In this document: positions 41,743 through 50,300 of the stretch, one piece after another
Numbering within the stretch: the first letter of the stretch is position 1
How the letters are laid out: each line of letters starts with the position of its first letter
Origin: Amycolatopsis roodepoortensis
GTDB taxonomy: Bacteria; Actinomycetota; Actinomycetes; Mycobacteriales; Pseudonocardiaceae
Assembly (NCBI RefSeq): GCF_014873915.1
Contig: NZ_JADBEJ010000005.1
Span: 3,100,001 to 3,164,000, forward strand
Length of the DNA stretch: 64,000 nt
Reading direction: 5' to 3'
Position numbers and translations under genes: made by a program
The notes under the pieces: model-generated
The model's database searches: none
What the model was told of the DNA's origin: nothing
Seen by the model: only the letters and a program-made list of their open reading frames with translations

Positions 41743-43488
41743 ATGAGTTCGCAGGACGGTAAACAAGCGGAAGAAGAGGTCGTCGCGGAGACCGCGACCG
41801 ACCTTGCCCACGCACCGGACACGACGGGTCCGGGCCACCCGCCCGATGAGCACGTCCCCCTCGACCTCGCCGCCGAACGACCCGCGGAGACCGACAAGAC
41901 CGTTTTCGGTGTGGCGGCGGTGCTCGCGCTCGCGATCATCGTCTGGGGCGTGCTGGCCCCGGAAAACCTCGCGAGTGTCGCGTCCACCCTGCTGAACGAT
42001 GCCGTGATCCCTTACGGCGGTTGGGCTTTCGTGCTGACCGCGAGCGGTTTCGTGCTCTTCGCGGTCTGTCTGGCCATAAGCCGCTACGGCCGGATCCCGC
42101 TCGGTGGGGACAAGGAACTGCCCGAATTCCGGACGTCCTCGTGGATCGCGATGATGTTCAGCGCCGGCATGGGCATCGGCCTGATGTTCTTCGGGGTCTA
42201 CGAACCGGTCTCCCACCTCGCGAGCCCGCCCCCGGGTACAGCGGCCCCGAACTCCGACGAAGCCGTCCACACCGCGATGGCGACGACGTTGTTCCACTGG
42301 ACCGTGCACCCGTGGGCGATCTACGCCGTCGTCGGTCTCGCGATCGCCTACAGCACCTTCCGCAAGGGCCGCAGCCAGCTGATCAGCTCGGTGTTCGCAC
42401 CGCTGATCGGCAAGCGCCGCACCGAAGGCCCGCTGGGCAAGGCGATCGACATCATGGCGATCTTCGCCACGCTGTTCGGTTCCGCCGCCTCCCTCGGCCT
42501 CGGCGCGCTCCAGGTCGGCGGCGGCATGGGCGCCGTCGGCTGGATCGACGACCCCGGCAAGGGCCTGCTGGTCGCGATCATCGCGATCCTCACCATCGCG
42601 TTCATCGCTTCGGCGGTTTCCGGTGTGGCCAAGGGCATCCAGTGGCTGTCCAACATCAACATGGTGCTCGCCGCGGTACTCGCGGTGTTCGTGCTGGTGG
42701 TCGGGCCGACCGTGCTGATCCTCAACATCGTGCCGGGCGCCATCGGCGACTACTTCCGCGAGCTGGCCGAGATGTCCGGCCGCACCGGGATGACCGGTGG
42801 CGCGGAGATGCAGACCTGGCTCGGCGGCTGGACGGTCTTCTACTGGGCGTGGTGGATCTCGTGGACGCCCTTCGTCGGCATGTTCATCGCGCGGATCTCG
42901 CGCGGCCGCACGATCCGGCAGTTCATCTTCGGTGTCATCGCGATCCCGAGCGTCGTGAGCCTGATCTGGTTCGCGATCTTCGGCGGCGCGGCGATCAGCA
43001 GGCAACGGGCCGGGACGGACATCGCGGGCGCGGGCAGTGCCCAGTCGGCGACATTCGAACTGCTCGAGACGCTGCCGTGGTTCATCCCGATCGCGATCCT
43101 GGTGATGATCCTGGTGTCCATCTTCTTCGTCTCCGGTGCGGACGCGGCGTCGGTGGTGATGGGCACCTTGTCCCAGCGCGGAAGCGTGCATCCGAAGAAG
43201 ACCGTCGTGATCTTCTGGGGCGTCCTCATGGGCGCCGTCGCGGCGGTGATGCTGCTCGTCGGCGGGGACAAGGCGCTGACCGGTCTGCAGAACCTGACGA
43301 TCCTGATCGCGGTGCCGTTCGTGTTCGTGATGGTCGGGTTGTGCGTCTCGGTCTGGAAGGACCTGCGCAACGACCCGCTGATGAAACAGGAAGACGCGAT
43401 GATGTTGTCGCTGAAGGAACTGCACGAGGAACGCACGAACGGCCACGCCCGCCGTCGCATCCTCGGGCGGTCGAAGCAGCGCACCTGA
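41743..43488 (+). CDS. BCCT-family osmolyte transporter (betaine/choline/carnitine)
   Basis: A 581-aa, 12-helix transporter that takes up glycine betaine or related trimethylammonium osmolytes with Na+ or H+. The BCCT signatures GMGIGLMFFGVYEP (near 142-155, helix 3) and FYWAWWISWTPFVGMFIARI (near 365-385, helix 8, with the tryptophan cage) are both intact. About 45 acidic N-terminal residues and a 60-residue C-terminal cytoplasmic tail (KDLRNDPLMKQEDAMM) are likely osmosensors as in BetP. A small inverted repeat ACCAG-TTTT-CTGGT lies at 41657-41670 upstream. The start ATG follows a long GC-rich leader without a strong site. Confidence 0.95.
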   Translation: MSSQDGKQAEEEVVAETATDLAHAPDTTGPGHPPDEHVPLDLAAERPAETDKTVFGVAAVLALAIIVWGVLAPENLASVASTLLNDAVIPYGGWAFVLTASGFVLFAVCLAISRYGRIPLGGDKELPEFRTSSWIAMMFSAGMGIGLMFFGVYEPVSHLASPPPGTAAPNSDEAVHTAMATTLFHWTVHPWAIYAVVGLAIAYSTFRKGRSQLISSVFAPLIGKRRTEGPLGKAIDIMAIFATLFGSAASLGLGALQVGGGMGAVGWIDDPGKGLLVAIIAILTIAFIASAVSGVAKGIQWLSNINMVLAAVLAVFVLVVGPTVLILNIVPGAIGDYFRELAEMSGRTGMTGGAEMQTWLGGWTVFYWAWWISWTPFVGMFIARISRGRTIRQFIFGVIAIPSVVSLIWFAIFGGAAISRQRAGTDIAGAGSAQSATFELLETLPWFIPIAILVMILVSIFFVSGADAASVVMGTLSQRGSVHPKKTVVIFWGVLMGAVAAVMLLVGGDKALTGLQNLTILIAVPFVFVMVGLCVSVWKDLRNDPLMKQEDAMMLSLKELHEERTNGHARRRILGRSKQRT

Positions 43489-43495
43489 GCTGAAT

Positions 43496-43548
43496 CGCGT
43501 GAAGGCCCCCTTCCCTCTGCTGAGCCGAGGGAAGGGGGCCTTCACGCG
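43496..43548. terminator. bidirectional hairpin terminator with TGAAGGCCCCCTTC repeat
   Basis: A perfect 22-bp stem (43496-43517 with 43527-43548) and a 9-base loop, TGCTGAGCC, lies 8 bp after the BCCT stop and 2 bp before the stop of the convergent DoxX gene. With no mispair it can end transcription from both sides. The GTGAAGGCCCCCTTC core is a repeat type common in this kind of genome. Confidence 0.85.
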
Positions 43549-43550
43549 TG

Positions 43551-43916
43551 TCAGGCGCGTCCGATGGCGACGAAAGCGCACAACGCGAGGTAACCGAGAT
43601 CCAGCAGCGCGACCAACGGCTCGCGGCGACGCAGGCGAACGACCACCGCGCCCGCCATTACCAACGCCAGGCCGAGTGCGGCCAGCGGCACGAGTTCCGG
43701 CGCGATATCCAGCAAGGCCGGAAGGATCAGGCCGGCCGCGCCAAGGATCTCGACGAATCCGATGAACTTCACGGTGCCGGGGGTGACATCCAGCACCCAG
43801 CCCGCGGCCGACCCCACTCCGGCGATCGTTTCCCTTCGCAGGAACAGTTTCCCGACGCCGGACACGAGATACATCACGGCCAGCAGCCAGGCGACGATCC
43901 ACAGCGCGGTGTCCAT
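43551..43916 (-). CDS. DoxX-family membrane protein
   Basis: A 121-aa, four-helix membrane protein: helices at 5-22, 50-68, 75-95 and 103-120. GWVLDVTPGTVKFIGFVEILGAAGLILP is the DoxX core. The family is linked to thiosulfate oxidation, redox stress and small-molecule oxidation but lacks a known reaction. Its start overlaps the stop of the AhpD-like gene (ATGA). It is the last gene of the sigma-factor operon. Confidence 0.85.
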   Translation of the reverse strand: MDTALWIVAWLLAVMYLVSGVGKLFLRRETIAGVGSAAGWVLDVTPGTVKFIGFVEILGAAGLILPALLDIAPELVPLAALGLALVMAGAVVVRLRRREPLVALLDLGYLALCAFVAIGRA

Positions 43917-44392
43917 CAGTGCCCCGCGTACTGGCCCGGCGTGTAGTCGCCCGCCGGCTGCCGGGTGATGACGTTCAGCCGGTTGAAGGTGTTGATGAGC
44001 GCGATCTGGGCCACCAGCGCCACGAGCTGATCGTCGTCGTAGTGCTTGGCGGCGGCCTCCCACGCCTCGTCGGTCACCCCGCTGCCGTCGGCGAGGCGGC
44101 AGCCCTGCTCGGTGAGTTCCAGCGCGGCGCGTTCGGCCTCGGTGAAGACCGTCGCCTCGCGCCAGCACGCGACCAGGTTCAGCCGGGTCGTGGTCTCCCC
44201 CGCGTGCGCCGCGTCCTTGGTGTGCATGTCGAGGCAGCCCGAGCAGCCGTTGATCTGGCTGGCCCGGATGTTCACCAGTTCCCTTGTCGCCAAAGGAAGT
44301 TCGCTGCTGTCGAGGACCTTCGCGGCGGAGACGAAGTGCTTCACCAGCTTCGGCGCGAGAGCGGTCTTGAGGTAATCGAGCCTTGCCTGCAT
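43916..44392 (-). CDS. carboxymuconolactone decarboxylase / AhpD-like protein
   Basis: A 158-aa AhpD-fold protein. The reactive pair CSGCLDMHTKDA (near 51-61) is the CxxC-H motif that supports peroxidase or reductase activity. ATRELVNIRASQINGC is the family's second hallmark. It lies between the sigma factor and DoxX genes on one strand, and this gene-next-to-sigma pairing is the standard partner of ECF41-type sigma factors. The start follows AAGGAG. Probable role: reduction of peroxides or reactive lipids. Confidence 0.9.
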   Translation of the reverse strand: MQARLDYLKTALAPKLVKHFVSAAKVLDSSELPLATRELVNIRASQINGCSGCLDMHTKDAAHAGETTTRLNLVACWREATVFTEAERAALELTEQGCRLADGSGVTDEAWEAAAKHYDDDQLVALVAQIALINTFNRLNVITRQPAGDYTPGQYAGH

Positions 44393-44420
44393 GGCATTTC
44401 TCCTTCTCGTCTGTGTTCAC

Positions 44421-45284
44421 TTACTCCGACGAGGAGGACTCCCGAGAGGTAACACCCATGGCCGCGAGGCGACGCGGGTCACTCACGGAATCGATTTCGA
44501 CGATGCGGCCGTCGACGATGGTGCAGGACATCACGCCCAGCAGCTTGCCGGTCCGGCTCCACGACACCATCCCCGGTTTGCCGTTGACCAGCGCGGGACG
44601 GGTGGTGACGACGGCGCGAGCCCCACGCTGGACCCGCGTGGCCACCTCGGCCGCGCCGAGCCGCACGACCTCGCCGTGCCTGCTCTGCGAGCGCCACGTC
44701 ACGTCGGGGTCGAGCATCTCGACCAAGCTTTCGAAGTCTCCTTCGCGCGCGGCCGCGAGGAACGCTTCGACGACCGCGTGCTGCCGGGGCTCATCGGCCG
44801 GACGCCGTCCCTGCACCTTCCGACGGGCCCGGCTGGCGAGCATCTTGGCCGCGTCCGCGGATTTGCCGAGGATCTCGCCGACCTCGGCGAACGGGACCGC
44901 GAACAGATCGTGCAGCACGAAGGCCAGCCGTTCGGCCGGGCCGAGGGTGTCGAGCACCACGACCAGCGCCACTCCGACCGATTCGGCGAGCAGCGCGTCC
45001 TCTTCCGGCGAGTCCTCCAGCACCAGCAGCTCGGGCGGCTCGTCGTAGGAGTCCTCGGGGCGGGCCTTGCGGGAGCGCAGGACGTCGATGCAGACGCGGC
45101 CGACGACCGTGGTCAGCCAGCCGGAGAGGTTGTCGATCGTGTCGGCGTCCTGGCGGGCCAGCCGCAGCCAGGCCTCCTGGACGGCGTCCTCGGCGTCCGC
45201 GCGCGAGCCGAGCATCCGCTGGGCCACGGCCACCAGACGCCCGCGCTGCTCCTCGAACGCGCTGGCCAGGGCTTCGCCGGTCAT
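44421..45284 (-). CDS. SigJ/ECF41-like sigma factor with SnoaL-type C-terminal domain
   Basis: A 287-aa extracytoplasmic-function sigma factor. Region 2 is QRMLGSRADAEDAVQEAWLRL (about 20-43) and region 4 is LHDLFAVPFAEVGEILGKSADAAKMLASRARRKV (about 125-160). The C-terminal 110 residues form an NTF2/SnoaL-like fold that in ECF41 factors acts as a built-in anti-sigma. The DGGGK-type signature expected there is absent; the position reads WRSQSRHGEV, so regulation may differ. It heads the operon with AhpD-like and DoxX genes. The ribosome binding site AAAGGT lies in an inverted repeat, see 45290-45345. Confidence 0.9.
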   Translation of the reverse strand: MTGEALASAFEEQRGRLVAVAQRMLGSRADAEDAVQEAWLRLARQDADTIDNLSGWLTTVVGRVCIDVLRSRKARPEDSYDEPPELLVLEDSPEEDALLAESVGVALVVVLDTLGPAERLAFVLHDLFAVPFAEVGEILGKSADAAKMLASRARRKVQGRRPADEPRQHAVVEAFLAAAREGDFESLVEMLDPDVTWRSQSRHGEVVRLGAAEVATRVQRGARAVVTTRPALVNGKPGMVSWSRTGKLLGVMSCTIVDGRIVEIDSVSDPRRLAAMGVTSRESSSSE

Positions 45285-45289
45285 GTCGA

Positions 45290-45345
45290 TACCTTTCTCG
45301 CGCCGAACCCGTCATGGACATGACGAGCGCGACGCGAGAAAGGTA
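45290..45345. promoter_or_regulatory. nested inverted repeats in the sigma-factor leader
   Basis: Outer 13-bp perfect arms TACCTTTCTCGCG (45290-45302) and CGCGAGAAAGGTA (45333-45345) flank an inner palindrome GTCATGGACATGAC (45311-45324). On the minus strand the downstream arm contains GAAAGGT, the likely ribosome binding site of the sigma gene, six bases from its ATG. A folded mRNA would hide that site. Confidence 0.7.
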
Positions 45346-45356
45346 ACCGACCTCGC

Positions 45357-47249
45357 TCAGACGTCCCGGATCGGCGTCTTCACGGTCTTCTTCATGCCGG
45401 GGTTCTTCGTCTCCGGCTTCTTCTTGCCGGGCTCGGGCTCCGGCTCCGCGGTCGTGCCGCCGATGCCGGACTCGATCGCCGCCGTGACGATCAGGTCCCG
45501 TTCGTAGGACGCGAGCACCTCACCGTCGACGAGTTCCTGCGTCACCGCCCGCACGTAGGTCACGAACTGCTCGTTCGACGAGTACTCCGACTCGTCGTCG
45601 ATCACGTCGTTGATCGTGCAGCCGTTGCCGGTGTCGCGGTTCTCGACCTGGCTGTCCGCCGTGCCGAGGATCACGGTGTCCCGGACGTCGGAGTCCGGGC
45701 AGGCGTCCGGGCCCGGCGGCGCGGCGACGATAGTGAACGCGCCACCCTGTTCCGCCGAGACGTTGCCCGCCTTGTCCGACGCGCGGTAGGTCAAGGTGTG
45801 CGTGCCGAGCTCGGTCACCTTCACCGGCGCGGTGTAGACCGTCCAGGCCCCACCGTCCAATTTGTACTCGATCTTGTCCACACCGGACCCGGTGTCCGTC
45901 GCGGTCAGGTTGATGGTCGCGTCTTCGATGTACGACCAGCTTCCGTCCAGATCACCGCTCACCACCACCGAGACGGCGGGCGCGGTGCTGTCGTCGCCCT
46001 CGACGATGGTGAACGTCGCCGTGCCTTCCGCCGAGACGTTGCCCGCCTTGTCGGTGGCGCGGTACTTCACCGTGTGCGCGCCGACGACGGTCAGCGCGAG
46101 CGGCGCCGAGTACGTCAGCCACGGACCACCGTCCAGCTGGTACTCGACCTTGCCGACACCCGAGCCGGCGTCGGTCGCCGTGAGGGTCACGGTCGCCTTG
46201 CCGACGTAGTTCCCGGCCGTGTCCTTGGTCCCGGTCACTTCGGAGGTCACCGTCGGCGCGGTGGTGTCGCTGCTGACGATGGTGAAGTGCGCCATGCCCT
46301 CCGGTGAGACGTTGCCCGCCTTGTCCGACGCGCGATAGTGGACCATGTGCATGCCCGGCGCGGTGACCGCGACCGGAGCGGTGTACGCGGTCCACGCGCC
46401 TTCGTCCACTTTGTACTCGACCTTGTCGACGCCGGAGCCGGCGTCGGTCGCGGTGAGTTTCACGGTGGCGGTGTCGAGGTAGTTGCCCGCGGGGTCCTTG
46501 GTGCCCGTCACCTCGGAAGTCACCGTCGGCGGTGTCGTGTCACCGGGCTGCCCGGTGACCACGGTGAACGACGACATCCCTTCCGGTGAAACGTTTCCCG
46601 CCTTGTCGGTAGCGCGGTAGTGGACCATGTGCGCACCGGCGGCGGTGACCGTCACGGGTGCCGTGTACGCCGTCCAGGCACCGCCGTCGAGCTGGTACTC
46701 GACCTTGTCCACACCGGACTGGCTGTCCGAGGCGGACAGGTTCACCGTCGCGGAACCGACGTAGTTCCCGGCGGTGTCCTTGGTGCCGGTCACGTTCGCG
46801 GTCACCGTCGGCGGCGTGGTGTCCGGGGTCGGCTCACCGGTGACGACGAACTCGCCCATCATCTTGGTGTGACCCTGGATCGTGCAGTAGTACCGGTACT
46901 TGCCGGGGGTCAGCGTCACCGTGGCCTGGTGCACGCCGTTCTTGTCGTCGTAGGGGTTGGCGAGGATGTTGAGGTTGACGTCGTGGTTGTAGCCCGCGGT
47001 CGACGTGTCGAACGTCAGCGTGTGCGACATCGTCGAGCCGAGCTCTTCGGTGTTCTTGAAGACGATCGTGGTCTCACCGGCCACCGCGGTCGACGGCGCG
47101 CTGAGGTAGTGGTCGGTGCTGTCGCCCGCGGTCCATTCCAGGGTCTGGACGGGAGCGGCGGAGGCGGGAGCGGACGAGCCCGGTAACACCAGGCCCGCCA
47201 GCGCGAGTGTCGCGGCCACCAGTGCCACGACGAGGGTTCTTGGGGACAT
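45357..47249 (-). CDS. secreted cupredoxin protein with four Ig-like repeats and a shared novel C-terminal domain
   Basis: A 630-aa exported protein. The ATG at 47249 gives a Sec signal (LVVALVAATLALAGLVLPG...SASA). Residues about 32-135 are a plastocyanin-like domain with the ligand set H of MSHTLTF and C, H and M of YYCTIQGHTKMMG, so it should bind type 1 copper. Four repeats of about 90 residues follow (about 145-515), each with DxxSGVDKVEYxxDGGAW and YRATDKAGNVSxEG, a bacterial Ig-like/OmpL47-type module. Residues 517-596 form a Cys-containing domain also present in the next protein, and the last 30 residues are Lys/Pro-rich. A cell-surface electron-transfer or adhesion role is suggested by the neighbouring copper oxidase and dehydrogenases. 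Confidence 0.85.
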   Translation of the reverse strand: MSPRTLVVALVAATLALAGLVLPGSSAPASAAPVQTLEWTAGDSTDHYLSAPSTAVAGETTIVFKNTEELGSTMSHTLTFDTSTAGYNHDVNLNILANPYDDKNGVHQATVTLTPGKYRYYCTIQGHTKMMGEFVVTGEPTPDTTPPTVTANVTGTKDTAGNYVGSATVNLSASDSQSGVDKVEYQLDGGAWTAYTAPVTVTAAGAHMVHYRATDKAGNVSPEGMSSFTVVTGQPGDTTPPTVTSEVTGTKDPAGNYLDTATVKLTATDAGSGVDKVEYKVDEGAWTAYTAPVAVTAPGMHMVHYRASDKAGNVSPEGMAHFTIVSSDTTAPTVTSEVTGTKDTAGNYVGKATVTLTATDAGSGVGKVEYQLDGGPWLTYSAPLALTVVGAHTVKYRATDKAGNVSAEGTATFTIVEGDDSTAPAVSVVVSGDLDGSWSYIEDATINLTATDTGSGVDKIEYKLDGGAWTVYTAPVKVTELGTHTLTYRASDKAGNVSAEQGGAFTIVAAPPGPDACPDSDVRDTVILGTADSQVENRDTGNGCTINDVIDDESEYSSNEQFVTYVRAVTQELVDGEVLASYERDLIVTAAIESGIGGTTAEPEPEPGKKKPETKNPGMKKTVKTPIRDV

Positions 47250-47320
47250 CGCAGGGAAACCTTCCGTACAAGGGACACCGGCCGGGCACACGGAACCCGC
47301 GCGCCCGGCCGGCTTTCGCG

Positions 47321-50300
47321 CTACAGCTGCCGCACCCGGATGTTGCGGAACTCCATCAGGTCGTTGTCACCGTGGTTCTGCAGACCGATGAACCCGCTGA
47401 CGAACTGCCGGAAGTCGGTGGACGGGTCGCCCGCCCGCGACGACTGGATCCCCGGCGCGTTCTCGAACTCGTTGATCACCACACCGTTGCGGATGATCGT
47501 GTACTTCTGCCCGACGACCTTGACCTCGTACTCGTTCCAGGTCCCCTTCGGCTTCACGCCCGCCTGGTCCAGCGGCCGCGGGTCGAAGTTGTAGATCGAT
47601 CCGGTCTTCTGCGGCTCACCGGTGGCCCCGTCGTACAGCTGGACCTCGTGACCGCAGTAGATCGCGACCCAGGCCTGCGACGTCCTGGCCGAACCGACCG
47701 TGCCGCAGCTGCCCGGCGGACGCTGCTCCAGCGGAGTGCGCGGATCCGGGAACCGGACGAACACGCCGCTGTTGGCACTGCCCGAAGGCGCGATGTCCTT
47801 GAACTGCAGCTTCACCGAGAAGTTGCCGAACTGCCGTGCCGAGTACCACAGCATCCCCAGCCCGCCCGACGGTCGCAGTGACCCGTCCGGCTGGATGGCG
47901 AACTGCCCGGACGGCGCCTGCGACCAGTTCCGGAACGACTCCGGCGTGCCGTCGTAGATCGCGTCGTAGCCGGTGACGCCCTTGTTGCCGATGGGCGACG
48001 CGGCGGCCGCGGCGTTGATCTTGTCCGACTCGGCCGCGTTCAGCACGCCGAGGTCGCCGAGCCGGTCCACGGCCTGGGTGACGTGATTGACGAAACCGGC
48101 GTGGGAGGTCCACGTGGAGTCGTCGTCGATCATGTCGTCGACCGTGCAGCCGCCACCGGCGTTGCGGTTGGTCACCCCGGTGTCGGTGTCGCCGATGGTC
48201 ACCGTGGCGCTGGGATCCGCCACGAGACACCCGACGCTCACCGAGTTCCGGGTGGTCACCGTCTCGCCGTTCGCGTAGGTCACGGTCAGCTTGGCGGTGT
48301 ACAGCCCGGTGCGCGGGTAGGCGTGCCGCGGGTCGGGCTGCGTCGAGAACGTGCCGTCGCCGAACTCCCACTTGTAGGAGACACCGCCGGACTTCGACCC
48401 GGTGAAGGCCGCGGTGAGCGGCTTGTTCTGCACCATCGTCGAAGAAGCCGCCGCGGACGGGGTGGCCTCGCCGCCGATGTAGCTGATCTTCAGCAGCTTC
48501 TGGTTGTTGGTCAGGGTGAAGAAGCCGCCGCCGTAGTCGAGCGCGTACAGCGCGCCGTCCGGCCCGAATTTGGCGTCCATCCACTGGTTCAGCTTGGTGT
48601 CGCCACCACCGGTCGGGATGATCTGCCGCACGGTCTCGGCGAACACCGGCGGATCCTGCTTCGCGACGCCGTTCGGGTCGAGGGTGACCGCGATCCGGTT
48701 CTGCCCGTTGCTCTGGTCACCGATGAACCACTTGTCGTTCCAGTAGGCCGGCCACGCGACGCCGCTGTTGGTGTTGACCAGTTCGCGGTGGTACGTCGGC
48801 CCGGTCATGACCGCCTGGCCGCCGCCCTTGAGGTAGGGCTGCGTGTAGGTGGCCTCGGCCGCGTTGTACGTCGGGACGGAGCTGTTGGGGCGGTTGGGGA
48901 ACACCGGCCCGCCGCCGTCCGGCGCGTACCAGATCATGTTCCTCTTGATCGGCGGCAGGTTCACCAGGCCGGTGTTGCGCGGCGAGGTGTTGACCGGGTT
49001 GTCGCAGTCGTACCAGCCGGTGAGGACCGCGGCGTCGGTGCTGCTGCGGTCGCGGTACGGCTGCTTGTTGCCCATGCAGTACGGCCAGCCGTGGTTACCC
49101 GCCTCGGTGATCACCGTGGCGGTCTCGTACTTGGCCGGGCCGAGCTCCGGGCTCGGCGAGGACGCGTCCGGGCCGACCCACGCGGCGGTCAGCCAGTTGG
49201 TCTTCTTGTCGACTTGCAGACGCGAGATGTTCCGCACGCCCATCACGTAGATCTCGGGCCTTGTCTTGTTCCCGGGGTCGTTGGCCTCGGGGAACAGGTT
49301 GCCAGCCGGGTTGGTGTAGGTACCGTCCGGCTCCGGGTGGATCCGCAGGATCTTGCCGTTGAGGTCGTTGGTGTTACCGGCGGTGCGGCGCGCGTCCTGG
49401 AACGAGACGCCCTTGTAGTCCTGGGTCCAGTTGTTGCCGGAGTACCCGTTGGAGCCCTGCGACGAGTTGCTGTCACCGGAACCGATGTAGAGGTTCCCGT
49501 CCTTGTCGAAGTCCATCCCGCCGCCGGCGTGGCAGCAGCTGTGGACCTGGACGTCCCAGGACAGCAGATCCTTGCGGGTCGCCTGGTCCAGCGTCTGGTT
49601 CTTCAGGTCGTAGGTGAACCGCGAGACCGTGCGCTTGCCGATCCGCTTGTCGATGTCGACCGACTCGTGCGGCATCCAGTAGGCGTACATGAAGCCGTTC
49701 TCGCTGAACTTCGGGTCCAGCACGAGACCGAGGAGGCCTTCCTCGTTCTTGACCAGTTCGTCGCCGCTGCCGCGGTTGCCCATCACCTTCAGCGTGGTGA
49801 GCAGCTTCGGCTTCTTGGTGACCGGGTCCCACTGGTGGATCGTGCCGCAGCCGGCGCCGATCTGGGGGTTGGTCCAGTCGTTCGGCGCGGGGACCGTGTT
49901 GCCGGCGCAGGCGGCGCGGCCGATGTAGAAGACGCGGCCGTTCGGCGCGATGGTGAGCCCGTGCGGCTCGCCCATCTGGTCGAGCTGGCCGGGCTGGTTG
50001 ATCCCGGTCAGGCGCTCGACCTTGTAGTTGGCCGCGATACCCGCCTTGCAGTCACCGCGCACCATGCCGGTGGTCCACTTCAGCGCGCCCAGGATGTGGC
50101 TGCGGAACTGGGCTTCGCCGTAGCTCGCCTCGGTCCGGCCCATGCCGGTGTAGAAGGAGCGGCCGCCGTCGTAGTCACGGCACCACGAGATCGGGTGGAA
50201 GGCGCCGTTCGCGCCGACACCCGGCTTGTAGGTCGACTCCTCGACCTGCGCGACCGTGTGCACGGTGCCGACCGGGTTGACCTCCCAGTTGAGCCACCGG

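Noticed and set aside
42021..43493. Second protein overlapping the BCCT gene
   Set aside because: It is a frame-shifted reading of the transporter with no helix pattern or motifs.
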